Below are positions 54,560 through 64,000 of a stretch of DNA of 64,000 nucleotides, one piece after another. The DNA is from Macrocybe gigantea (lineage: Eukaryota > Basidiomycota > Agaricomycetes > Agaricales > Callistosporiaceae). The DNA is taken from NCBI GenBank assembly GCA_011319805.1, contig SJRY01000250.1:310001-374000 (forward strand), in the 5' to 3' direction. The notes under the pieces were generated by a model. It was not told where the DNA came from and made no database searches. It was given only the letters and a program-made list of their open reading frames with translations. Position numbers and translations under genes: made by a program. The first letter of the stretch is position 1, and every line of letters begins with the position of its first letter.

Positions 54560-56493
54560 ATGACTTCCCCCAACGGCCTCATCTGCTTCACCAACTGCCT
54601 TCTAGCTCAGGAAGACGGGTCGGTGGTGGAGAAAGACCTATGGATTGACGAAAAGCGTGGCATCATCCTCAACGCCCAGGTAAGCCGTTCATTCTTGCGC
54701 TTTCGTTGTCGTCGTTAGTTACGTCACCTTTCAAGCGCACCTTTTACGTGCGCAAGGAGCGGCCTGCGAAGATAATCGACCTGAAAGGAAACATCTTGAG
54801 GTTCGCGTTGCTCCTTGTTCCACCGTTCACCCCAGTTAATTATCCGACTAGCCCTGGTTTTCTCGACATACAGTTGAATGGGGGTTACGGGTTCGACTTC
54901 TCTGTATACGAAGACGACAAGTCTTATCAGGATGGTATGAAGATGGTTGCATCGAGGATAATTGAAACCGGCGTCACTTCGTATGCGCATATACGTCATT
55001 TATCACCTTTCCAATTGCTCACCGATACCTATCAGCCTTTTGCCCACTATCATTGTACGCAGAGAAACTTTTAGCTTCTTATTCTTGTTCTGACTGGTAG
55101 CAAAGACTCAAGAAAAGTCACTATATCCCAAATTACTGCAACTCCTTCGACCATGTTCCGCTCCCCGATCCGCCACCCTGCTCGGATGGCACGCCGAAGG
55201 ACCTTTCCTCAGTTACGCCAAACGTGGAGCTCACGCTCCTCCTTACCTGCTTCCTGCTCCAGACGGCATCCACACCCTCGAAAAAATATATGGTGCGGAA
55301 AATCTGACGGATGCGGAAGACTGGTTAATGGCCGGTAACGGCGAAAGCGTTGGGGTGCGCATGGTGACTGCTGCACCTGAAATCGACGGCGTCATGGATG
55401 CAATACATGAATTGACCAAGAAAGGCATAATCTTCTCAATTGGACACAGGTAAAATTAATCCGCCTCTATTCATCCCGAAAACGAGCCTGATCGCATATG
55501 TGTAGTCTTGCTTCATCGGATATCGCAGCAGGTGCCGTGCTGCGCGGCGCCAGTCTGATTACCCATCTCTTCAACGCCATGCCCCAACTTCATCATCGAG
55601 ATCCCTCCATCATCGGCCTTCTCGGTTCCTCGCCTTATGCCTTCTCATCCATTGCTGTGCCGAAGAAAGAAAGGACACCCGTCCCGGATGCCTCGAATCC
55701 CGTCGATTCCGGGACAGACCGTACGGGCCTCTCGGAAGCTGTTGACGAGAACGTCACGCCACCTCAGACACCTTTTTATTCGAAGACCACCCAGAACGGA
55801 CGAGACAAAGTCGAGTTATCCAGGCCCTATTATGGAATGATCGTTGATGGCATACATTCACATCCGAACACCGTCAGAGTAGGTCACATCGCGCACGTTC
55901 CCACTCAAACTACTTACCCTATGGTCTCACTTAGCTCGCCTATTCCGCTCATCCTTCAGGTTTCATTTTAGTCACTGACGGTATGCTTCAAGAATTTTAC
56001 ATTATAGCATTTTAGCACCTAACCGAATGCAGCGGCCATGGTACTTGATCCTCATCTTAAGGACGGCGTCCACGAATGGCGAGATGGCAGGCGGTTTGTA
56101 AAGCAGGGTGACAAACTCACCCTCGAAGGCACCGATACACTAGCAGGAAGGTCCGAAGCTTTTTTTCAGGTTTTTCGGGAGGTTGAGCTGAAATCTAACA
56201 ATCCGCTGCAGCGTCGTTACGATGGAGACATCCGTCCGCAACTTTGCACGCTTTACTGGAGTAACTTTGGGCGAAGCCATCAAATGTGCTACTTACAACC
56301 CTGCCAGGTAGGTTTTACATTCTACTGATGGATGACTTTTTTTTCAGGATTCGTCGCTAGATGTCTTGGCATTCAAAACAAGAAAGGAACACTGCGACCA
56401 GGCGCTGATGCTGACCTTGTTGTCCTCGACAAGGATGGCACTGTTCTTTGCACCTGGATCAAAGGGAAGGAGGCGTGGACTAGAGGCCAGTGA
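54560..56493 (+). CDS. NAG1: N-acetylglucosamine-6-phosphate deacetylase
   Basis: Amidohydrolase-superfamily metal enzyme that removes acetate from GlcNAc-6-P to give glucosamine-6-P, part of chitin-sugar recycling. Motifs: [50 protein letters not shown], the metal site [98 protein letters not shown], and near the end [20 protein letters not shown]. About seven introns. Between PYAFSSIAV and PYYGMIVDG there is a polar insert of about 55 residues rich in Pro, Asp and Thr, not part of the bacterial enzyme core. The stop is TGA at 56491-56493. Confidence 0.9.
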
Positions 56494-56949
56494 TTTCTGC
56501 ATCTCTAGAATCATGATTATGGTACTCTTTCCTGGTCACGACATAGCTAAATTTCGGGACGTCTAGAGAAACAATGTATTTCATGATGGCGTGCAGCATG
56601 GAAAGTGAGCAGGTGTCTGTTGAGCGAACTAATCACAGGGATCAGATGGCTAGAACCTCGGTTTGGGAAATTTTCTGCCTCAGTACTGAGTCTCATCATC
56701 AATATCATACTTTCGTTCAACAGCGTCGGACATGCTGGCTCGGAGATGTCAATATCAGGACGTTCGTCTGAACATCATCAAGTGTTGTCCTCATTTAGGA
56801 AACGTTGCCCTAAGATATAATTGGCACATTCCTACTGTCACTCTGGGTCGTTCTCCGTTGGCTCGGAGATTTTCGGGAGAGATGGGGTGCGTGTCCAGTT
56901 CATTTACATAGCTCGTCGGCGACGAGAATATGGCGACATCCCCTTCATC
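56494..56949. other. Intergenic region before the F-box-like gene
   Basis: About 460 nt. The frame of the next gene is open upstream to 56821, but the start at 56950 is preferred. No other feature. Confidence 0.45.
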
Positions 56950-57909
56950 ATGTCGACTTCGACGTTCACGAACCTTCAGACTGCTCGCAGACGGCGTGCG
57001 CTCTCCCTTATAGCGCGTCACCGGTCTCCGCTACTCAGCCTACCGCTAGAACTCCTGTTAACCATTTTGGAAATCGCCTTATTAGAGTCGCGCCCGAGCA
57101 CGATCGCGGTGGTCTCGAAAGACATATACAACGTTATCAACGCGATACTTTATCACACCGTCGTCCTCTTCGACCCGATCGTCACTAATCTATTCCACCG
57201 TACGATCAAGGCAAAGTCCTCTACTTTTTTCGCGACACACGTCAAAAGGCTTGTGATCGCGTGGCAACCAGTCGGCTTTCATCTACCCCTCCAGGACATC
57301 ATAGCGGCATGCTCTGATGTCAGAACCCTCGTCTCGCCATCTTTCCATTCGCCGATTAGCGTGTTTCCTACTGCATCTTGTCATCCCAGTCCTGGCGAGA
57401 TTATCTTGAAGTCCTATGACGAGCTCGATGACCAGCGAGGTCACATCCTCAGCTCACCACTCCCTCCAAGCGGCTATGCCAATTTTGCATCGCTCAGTCA
57501 CCTTCGCCTCTGCGAGCCCGGGGACCGATGGTCTTCGCCTTATGCGATGCTGAGATCGTTTGGGCCGTTACCACTGCTCTCGCATCTCCAACTTGCTCGT
57601 CGCACAGGAGCCAACGAAGACAACGACGTTCTCTTCACGGAAGATGTCTGCAATATATTGCGAGATTATTCGTCTCTGAAGGTCCTTGTAATCAATCTCT
57701 TCAATGGACAGAGCTGGTGTTCTTCTACCGTCACGGGATCCAACATCTGGGCTCTTATCAACGAGGTGTGTGCGCGTGACAAGAGAGTTGCCATTCGGGA
57801 GGGTCACCATGGCGAATGGATGGAGGAATGCACGAGCATCGCCTATATGCGGAACAACTGGAATTTCGAGACGTTCTGGGCACCTGCACAGCGTGGCAAC
57901 AACTTGTGA
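56950..57909 (+). CDS. Single-exon F-box-like protein
   Basis: About 319 residues with no intron, unusual in this intron-rich stretch. The N-terminal part reads LLSLPLELLLTILEIALLES, followed by STIAVVSKDIYNVINAILYH and TVVLFD, matching the F-box-like pattern (L-P-x-E-l-l, about 40 residues) of basidiomycete adaptor proteins. The remainder is the variable substrate-recognition part with leucine-rich spacing (FASLSHLRLCEPGDRW, LLSHLQLARRTG, YSSLKVLVINLF), ending GTETFWAPAQ-like FETFWAPAQRGNNL. Start MSTSTFTNLQTARRRRALSL was preferred over an upstream in-frame ATG at 56821. F-box proteins would deliver targets to SCF ubiquitin ligase; the target is unknown and such genes are expanded and fast-evolving in Agaricomycetes. 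Confidence 0.68.
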   Translation: MSTSTFTNLQTARRRRALSLIARHRSPLLSLPLELLLTILEIALLESRPSTIAVVSKDIYNVINAILYHTVVLFDPIVTNLFHRTIKAKSSTFFATHVKRLVIAWQPVGFHLPLQDIIAACSDVRTLVSPSFHSPISVFPTASCHPSPGEIILKSYDELDDQRGHILSSPLPPSGYANFASLSHLRLCEPGDRWSSPYAMLRSFGPLPLLSHLQLARRTGANEDNDVLFTEDVCNILRDYSSLKVLVINLFNGQSWCSSTVTGSNIWALINEVCARDKRVAIREGHHGEWMEECTSIAYMRNNWNFETFWAPAQRGNNL

Positions 57910-58545
57910 CGTTTTGGCATCCGGTGTAGACATACGAGTATAGACGACAGCCTCAACACTTCCGGAACTATACCACCAGGAGCTTTTTTTTTCTTTTCGC
58001 CCAGACATCACTAGAATATATTCTTACCTTAATCACGTCACGATGGACGAGCGTTCTGTGATGAGCGCAAAAAACATGGCCATCCAGATTGAGCAACACA
58101 GACGCATTTTCTTCAATGCCATTTGTTCATTGTCTAACCGACTGATAACAATACACACCATAGTATTGATACATCCGAGAGCGACAGCGAGAAAACAACG
58201 AAAGCAAGATGAAAACAAAAATACAAACGGAGCCCTGCCCGATGAACGAAGATCCACCACACAACCGAACGAAGCAAAAGTGGGGTAGTAGGAGGTCCGC
58301 CAAAGCCGTCTGGCGGAGCACTATGTCTCGAAGAACTCCCTGTCGGAGCTTTCTATAACGTCTCGAAAAAAACTGTCCAGGTATCCACGGTGGCGATATA
58401 TGCTCTAAGAGAGCGCGATACGCAGGGTCGGTAATGTTGGTGGGGAGGTCGACGCATAACAGTCGAAACCATCTCTTGCAAAATCTGTTTTTGAAGCCGC
58501 ATGAGATTTCCATACTGATTTATGAAGGAGAAGAAACTAAACCTT
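57910..58545. other. Region between the F-box-like gene and the small secreted peptide gene
   Basis: About 640 nt between convergent genes. Open frames at 58043-58288 (+) and 58127-58513 (-) show no domain, so this is probably 3' untranslated sequence. Confidence 0.4.
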
Positions 58546-58858
58546 CTAAATGCACGTATAGCGACAGATCGGCTGAGGTTCAGCTTCAGGCGATGGCTCG
58601 CGGGCAGGTAGAGGAAATTTAGGCCTCGAAGAGAGCAAGTCCTCCACCAGGATATTCAGTGTCTCGCCCTCAAGCCGCTTAAAAATCAACATACCTCTCT
58701 TGCGGCCATGTCAAGAGTGGGAAGGACAGGTACTGGACTTGCCAACAAAGTCGAGGCCACTGAATGATAAAACTGAGCACTGTTCTCGGGCGAACTATAT
58801 TATCGAGCGTTTACTCACCAGAGGACAAGAAGAGAGCCAAAATGAAATTGGACTGCAT
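58546..58858 (-). CDS. Putative small secreted peptide precursor (66 residues)
   Basis: Not in any family I recognise. ATG 58856-58858 opens a signal peptide, MQSNFILALFLSSVASTLLA, with likely cleavage before SPVPVLP. A first intron (58760-58818, GTGAGT..TTCAG) and a second (58642-58694, GTATGT..GGTGGAG with CTGAAT as branch site) give a predicted precursor of 66 residues. The rest reads TLDMAAREDLLSSRPKFPLP and then AREPSPEAEPQPICRYTCI, with two Cys near the C-terminus; the stop is TAG at 58546-58548. A different second acceptor (for example CAG at about 58570) would give a shorter precursor with the same C-terminal PICRYTCI. A shape of signal peptide, acidic/proline spacer and short Cys-containing tail fits secreted peptide hormones, effectors or pheromone-like precursors; there is no CaaX box. 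Tentative. Confidence 0.4.
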
Positions 58859-59432
58859 TTTTTTAAGATGCGTAAGAGACAAGTAGTTATGCGACGAGGA
58901 GTTGGAATGCGTACCTTGAGGAGGACTCTTATACATGGTTGATAGACGAATTGGACAAGGGAATAGCCAAAAAAGGATGACCTGAAAGGGAGCACCGGAA
59001 AAGGAAATGAGACAGAAGGTGGATAGCGCTGGTCTTCTCAAGCTCAACAAACGCCAGGCCTCATCTGGAAGGACTTGTTCAGGCTCTGCCAGTCGAATCG
59101 CATGCATGTGTCTTGGATGCATTTTCATGCGAATATTTGCCGTCCACCATGGGCGATGAGGTAGTCAGCTTTCGTGATCTTCCTTACATGTTTCCAAACT
59201 CCTCTCTTCTTGCTCAAAAAGTCTATCGCTCACGAATAGCCTTGACTAGCCTCGACCTGCTCGCCCGAAGGAGGCCTGGTGGGCACGATGCATGATTTTT
59301 GGAACTGTCATCTAGGCACGGCTTATGTCATGAACATGCCATCAATATTGACTTTGTGAAAAAAAAAGCACGGCCAAGGTCACTCCTTTTTGCCTCCCGC
59401 TCACTGCGTCGTATGCTAATCTGGACCCATCC
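58859..59432. promoter_or_regulatory. Divergent region between the small-peptide gene and the arrestin gene
   Basis: About 570 nt. The minus-strand frame 58811-59128 has no family match and would be the leader of the peptide gene. An A-run lies at about 59359-59367. Confidence 0.4.
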
Positions 59433-61978
59433 ATGGTCGAATCGTCGAAGAAAAGTCCATTGGCGATTCGCTTGACAGAGCCAGCCGTATTTCTTAGATC
59501 AGATGGAACAGGGCGCCAGAATCATAGCGACAGTAGGCCTTCCATGCTACGAGGTCTTCTCACGTTGGATTTGACGAAGTCGACGCGCATCACGAGCATC
59601 GAGCTAGAGCTAGTTGCTAAGAGCGTATCTGCTTGGCCAGAGGGTACGTTCCGCGCCTTGCCTACACAGCAACTGACTGGCAACTGCAGGTATCGGTGCT
59701 CGTCGGGCAGAGGTGACGGAAGAGCACAAGATCTATCATGCGTCCACGGTGTATTTTCGAGCTAGCATGAGAAGAACTCGTCGCAATGCCTCCATAGGAC
59801 CTGGACTTGCCTTTCAGAATACCGAATCGTTCGATCACGAATGGTCAAGACAACGAGGACACCTAGATTCATCACATCAGAGCGATGAGGCTATTTCAAG
59901 GGAGGAAAGCACATCTCATTTTTCTCACGATTCGATAAGAAGAGGCCGAAGGCTCAGCGCTGATAGTTCCTACTTCCATCCGTCCGTCTTATCTCATGCA
60001 GAATTGTCAATACCCTCAACGCCTCCCTACTCCCCGCCCCAATCCCAGCCATCCTCGCCAGTCTTGGAAAGGCGCGCTCTCTATCTTGATGTGCCTAACG
60101 ATGCCACTTTTCATCAGTCGGAAGATCGTGATTCCAATCATCATGGTCACGAATGGGCAGGTAGGTACATCCCAAAGACCTCCGTCAAAAGCTAACGATG
60201 CTCCTGCAGATCCCATGACTACCTTATCTCCGCCGCCCTCGGCTTCGCAGAGCTTGACGTCGTCTCATCAGGATATCTCTCTGTCCGGCCGTCCCAGTAT
60301 GGACGACGTGTTGGAGGAAGAGACCGGGTATCCCTCCTCCCACAGGGCGTCACGTTCTCCTTCAAGACCATCTACTCCTGGAGGAGGCACTACCTCTTCA
60401 ACGGAACACCGTGGAAGAAAAGTCGCCAGGTTTAGTTTGATGTCTGTCTCCAGCGTGTTCAAGGATGTCGTGAGGTCAAGATCACCCGGACATCATCATG
60501 ATGGGCGAGAACCAGAGGGAAACGAACACTTTTTGCGCAGAGGACGCTCGAGCGAGAAGAATGGGACGGTGCACGGTTCGAAAGCATCTGTTAGCAGGAC
60601 GAAAGAATCGAAAGAAAGGTCGGCATTTAGCAGATTTGGTGACATCTTGAAGTTGGAAAACCAAGAAAACACCCAGGACGGTGAAGGCTGGAAAGAGTTC
60701 AAGAAAGGTGAGTCTCCCCATTGCGTGTCGCAGCCTTATTCTCACAATCTTCTTCCAGGGGTATACAATTACCCCATATCCTTCGCGATACCCTCCTATT
60801 CCCCTCCGACATTTCAATGCAATTATGGTTCCGTAACTTGGACATTACGTGCTACCGTGCATCGGCCTGGGACATTCAAGCAGAAATATGTCGCGATCCG
60901 AGAAGTCAGGGTCGTCAGTTGCCCAACCGAAGACGATACTGAAGAGAATGAGAACATCATCATCGAAAGGAACTGGGATCAGCAACTGCAGTATCTTATT
61001 TCCGTTTCTGGTCGTAGCTTTTACATAGGCGGGACTCTTCCGATCACTCTTACTTTTATGCCGCTTGCGAAGGTGAAGATATATCGGCTTTCTGTTTTTA
61101 TTGAAGGTATGGATGATTCGCTCAGCCTTCTCAGTTGCTTTGACAGTCTATTCCGGGGACAGAACGAGTCGACTATTACACGCACATGCGGAGAATCGCT
61201 CGCACTGATCCGATCACACGCATAGAACTTGTCAGCGCCAAGGAACCAGGGAAACATGCACCACCTTTGCTTCCTCTTGAATCAAACGATGTCGACGCCT
61301 TCAAGAAATCTCCCCTCTTTTGCCTTGTTGGAGAGGACGATGACCCCTCCGAAATAGCTTCGAGCCTTATGGGACCCGGGCCCTGGTCATTTCATCATGA
61401 CCTGAAACTGCCAGCGACATGTAGCAACATGCATTTCACCAATAGAAATCGAAGGGCGAACATCGTGATAACCCATCATTTGAAAATCGTCATTCGCGTG
61501 GAGAGAGGTGACGACCTTCATATCGACTCAAAGACCGGGAAGAGGAAACTGTTCGACATCGTCGTCCAGACTCCTGTCCACATCCTTTCGGTAAGACCTC
61601 GTTTTTCTTTAATTTCTTTTTGCTTGATTGAACGCATTGCAGTGTCGATGTAACCCGGACTGGACCAGTCTTCCTCGTTATTCTGAAATCTTTTATGATC
61701 CCTTGGCCACTATTCACAGGTGTCCATGCGATGCCAGGAGATCATCGGAGGAACCACGCACTCATGGGAGAACGCATCTGACCTTGGAACGTATGCTGTC
61801 TGGGCAATCATCAGACTCTGGCACGTCTGTCGTCGAACCAAGTACGGTCCATCCGAACTCAAGTCTGCTGTCGAATGACTCGATATATAGTCGAAGCTCG
61901 CGATACGAGAGATTGATATCAGGACAGGAAAGCGAGGTGGGCGATGCGCCGCCCAGTTATACCGACAGTCTGGCATAA
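59433..61978 (+). CDS. Alpha-arrestin (ART/Rod1-like ubiquitin ligase adaptor)
   Basis: Arrestin-fold adaptor that brings the Rsp5/NEDD4 ubiquitin ligase to plasma-membrane transporters for endocytosis. The arrestin N domain begins SPLAIRLTEPAVFLRSDGTG and LRGLLTLDLTKSTRITSIEL. A long Ser/Pro/Arg-rich insert (about 59760-60660) precedes the rest of the fold: GVYNYPISFAIPSYSPPTFQ, GSVTWTLRATVHRPGTFKQK, SGRSFYIGGTLPITLTFMPL. The C domain has SNMHFTNRNRRANIVITHHL, KIVIRVERGDDLHIDSKTGK and LFDIVVQTPVHILSC. The last residues contain the PPxY motif APPSYTDSLA, the binding site for WW domains of Rsp5. About six introns. The stop is TAA at 61976-61978. Two MFS transporters earlier in the window are the sort of cargo it could regulate, but that is not specific. 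Confidence 0.88.
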
Positions 61979-62218
61979 GCAATTGCTGTCTCCTGATCTT
62001 TTACTGTCCTTTTGCTTTATTTTGGGACCTGTCGTGGGCTAATTTATCTGCGTTGTAATCTGTTCTGAGCAATATACGTGTGTTTTTATTTTAGCCGTAT
62101 GTATGATACATGTCTCTATATGAATCCCAAGCAGACGAGGAAAATAAATTATCGTATTGTATGGAATGGGAATCTCGTGAATGGGTTATATATCGCATGG
62201 AGAGTGATACACCATCGT

Positions 62219-62973
62219 CTAGTCCTCACTATAAAAAGAACATAAGGGCAGTGCACTCAGTGAAGATGATGAGATGGACATACTCCGGAGGTTCACGACG
62301 GAGAAAGAGGAGATCGATTGCAGTGGAGAATGCAGCGAATGCCAAGCCACCACCGAAAGCAGCCTTTGGACCCGAGTTGCGGGCAAGTATGCCACCTGCT
62401 AAAAATCCAGAGGCGACAGAGTTATAGATATCGTTTTTTGCACGATACTGTAGATGAGACGTGAGCTTGAGATGCACTCGAGTCACGACAATGGGGCGTA
62501 CCGATTCTATGACGCATTCTATGCCTGCGAACAATGCGCCGACTTTACCGAAACCTTTGCCACTCGACCACATTCCTCTCCCCATCTCCTTGAAGATTTC
62601 CCTTGCTTTCTGCGCAGTGTTCATGCCGGCTTGTGTCTGTTGCCGTAACATGGGGTCCTCGTACGCAAAAGAAGCGGACATGAGTGAAAAGAAAGCACCA
62701 ATGCCGAATCCTGGGAGCATGCTTGAGCATCGTCCGAAATGCAGACTAACTATGGCCAGAGAACGTACCAGCGCCGCCCGCCAGAACAGTTTTAGTTATG
62801 CAAGATTCCATAGCCATGGCAGCGTAGCCTTCCCATTTTTTCTGTTGCTCCAGTTGAGCACGATCCTCCTCAGTAAGTCCAGGAGGGAGAGGCTCCTTAC
62901 CCGGGGCAAAGATGGGGACTTGCCCTGGAAAGTGTGGAAAGCTCCCGTTCATTGGAGCTGACGAAGACGGCAC
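62219..62973 (-). CDS. TIM22: TIM22, channel of the mitochondrial carrier translocase
   Basis: Inner-membrane Tim17/Tim22/Tim23-family protein that inserts metabolite carriers. It starts [20 protein letters not shown], a Pro-rich N-tail, then [34 protein letters not shown], the Gly-rich first helix [45 protein letters not shown] joined to [20 protein letters not shown], and [20 protein letters not shown]. The conserved Cys residues of Tim22 (ESCITK and IECVIE) are present. The end is read as LRREPP joined across an intron (GTATGT..TTTATAG) to a last exon DED and stop TAG at 62219-62221; without the splice the frame would continue to 62229. The arrestin gene ends 240 nt away, convergent. Confidence 0.9.
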
Positions 62974-63537
62974 TGACAGCCCAGAAAATATCGTTCTGTT
63001 TGTGTCTGTTTATGATCACGGCGGCTTGTCCGATCTTGTGCCGTGCCGCTGCGTCCGTGGCCGCGGGTTGCAGTGCTGTCGTCGGATTCAAATACTGGTC
63101 TGAAATGACCGTGTAGCATCTAACGCGCATACACTAGACACCAGATTAAAGAGCGGGGAAAACTTGCCAAGAAACTGAAGTCGCATTATCTATTAAACCG
63201 CTCCACAAGCAGTGAACTCGCTTGAATTCGATATCAAAAGTGATAAACAATTAGGCTCTTGCATTCAAAAAAAAAAAAAAAGAAAAAAGTGTGGACGCAG
63301 GCACCTTTTCTGCATGGAGGAGTACAATGCGCGAACCTTGTCCCATTGTTGTGGCTGATGCGTGATGATGATGATGGGGTTTGTACCAGGTGGCACTGTC
63401 ACTTAGGCTCTTCTCACCCTTCCATTCCATCGCCGTCGGGTGCATCTTGAAGCACACTCCGACGTTCATTCCTTTGTCTCTTCACGACCTGCAAACTAAC
63501 GTATTGGAGCAGCATTCGCATCGTTCCTGCTTTCTTC
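62974..63537. promoter_or_regulatory. Divergent promoter between TIM22 and the CSC1-type channel gene
   Basis: About 560 nt with a 15-nt A run at 63267-63281 followed by GAAAAAA, a likely nucleosome-excluding element. No gene recognised. Confidence 0.5.
63267..63288. repeat. Poly(dA) tract in the TIM22/CSC1 divergent promoter
   Basis: A15 followed by G and A6. Long poly(dA:dT) tracts in fungal promoters keep nucleosomes off and raise basal transcription. Length may vary between strains. Confidence 0.6.
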
Positions 63538-64000
63538 ATGTCTGGCATCTCGGATGAAGCCAACAAGCTCTTCAATGACGACTCCCGGACGCTGGCGCCC
63601 GCGGCAGTAGGAGCTCAGGTTGCGTTGATGAGTGTCATCTCTGTAAGTTTAGCCGCCAGCATCTTCAGAGTTCAGAGAAACGCATACTTCGTGCAACAGG
63701 TGGCAACCATCTTAATATTCAATCTTCTGCGGCCTAACAACAAGGTTTTCCGATACCTTTCTACACAAGAGACAATGACATGACATTCTATGTATAGATC
63801 ATCTACGAACCCAAGGTCAAATACCACGTCGGAAACAAACCTCCTCCCCGAATATCAGATTCCCTCTTTGGTTGGCTTCCACCGTTAATCAACACGAAAG
63901 AGCCTGAGCTCCTGGACAAAATTGGCCTTGACGCTGTCACTTATCTACGTTTTGGTCGTTTAATGCGTTGGCTCTTCACCGGCATCGCGTTCCTTGGATG
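63538..64000 (+). CDS. CSC1/OSCA-type calcium-permeable stress-gated channel (N-terminus only)
   Basis: The start reads MSGISDEANKLFNDDSRTLA, then PAAVGAQVALMSVISVATIL (an intron removed after SVIS) and IFNLLRPNNK, the first membrane helix of RSN1/CSC1 channels. After a further intron: IIYEPKVKYHVGNKPPPRIS, DSLFGWLPPLINTKEPELLD, KIGLDAVTYLRFGRLMRWLF, TGIAFLG. The gene continues past the right edge of the window. These channels (TMEM63/OSCA family) open in response to hyperosmotic stress. Assigned by the conserved P-x-x-x-x-x-x-K-P-P-P-R-I and DGLD-type blocks. Confidence 0.83.

Noticed and set aside
58678..58694. 17-nt GTATG..AAG gap that would join two open stretches of the small-peptide gene
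   Set aside because: Too short to be a spliceosomal intron; the 53-nt alternative (58642-58694) fits branch site and phase.
58811..59128. 105-codon minus-strand frame with hydrophobic stretch upstream of the peptide gene
   Set aside because: Its frame is only conserved-looking from the internal ATG at 58858; the upstream part has no motif and no good presequence.
1..64000. CRISPR arrays, transposons, viral integrations
   Set aside because: No direct-repeat arrays, transposase or reverse transcriptase motifs, or viral genes were seen; the sequence is eukaryotic.

Overview
The window is nuclear DNA of a filamentous basidiomycete, most likely an Agaricomycete. Almost every gene is cut by many very short introns (about 47-62 nt, GT..AG with CTRA-type branch sites), genes are dense on both strands, and the content is fungal: Zn2Cys6 and bZIP regulators, Dal5-type MFS transporters, an alpha-arrestin and a flavocytochrome b2 family. 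I support 29 protein genes, two of them cut by the window edges. No rRNA, tRNA, CRISPR array, transposon or virus was recognised.

Layout. 1-3286: eIF4G (-), C-terminus off the left edge. 3800-5047: LCMT1/PPM1 protein phosphatase 2A leucine carboxyl methyltransferase (-). 5240-12518: a metabolic block with a flavocytochrome b2-type FMN dehydrogenase (-), an isocitrate lyase/PEP-mutase superfamily lyase resembling oxaloacetate hydrolase (+) and a second flavocytochrome b2 paralogue (+). 13061-17399: TMEM70-like protein (-), dynactin p25 (+), mitochondrial Hsp70 (-). 17722-26593: ACAD10/11-type phosphotransferase (+), a large HSL-like alpha/beta hydrolase (-), Paf1-complex subunit CTR9 (-). 27313-34688: ribosomal protein uS2/S0, an Afi1-like DENN/SPA protein, a Zn2Cys6 factor (all +). 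35150-44329: two probable mitochondrial proteins (divergent), ribosomal protein eL33, glutaryl-CoA dehydrogenase, family X DNA polymerase (-), NMN adenylyltransferase. 45280-50387: two tandem MFS anion:cation symporters. 52041-64000: bZIP factor, GlcNAc-6-phosphate deacetylase, F-box-like protein, a possible small secreted peptide (-), alpha-arrestin with a PPxY motif, TIM22 (-), and the N-terminus of a CSC1/OSCA channel.

Most genes are housekeeping. The one block that reads as a functional unit is 5240-12518: FMN/cytochrome b5 2-hydroxyacid (L-lactate or glyoxylate) dehydrogenases around an oxaloacetate-hydrolase-like enzyme. In wood-decay basidiomycetes these are the two enzyme types that make oxalate, so this may be an oxalate-biosynthesis gene cluster; that is inference. 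Other notable points: two apparent single-base frameshifts in eIF4G, two GC-AG introns and an 8-nt microexon in glutaryl-CoA dehydrogenase, a 9-nt microexon in the phosphotransferase, a textbook heat-shock element upstream of mitochondrial Hsp70, a bZIP protein with a hydrophobic segment that an alternative 3' splice site would remove, and a short secreted-peptide gene too small for ordinary gene finding.
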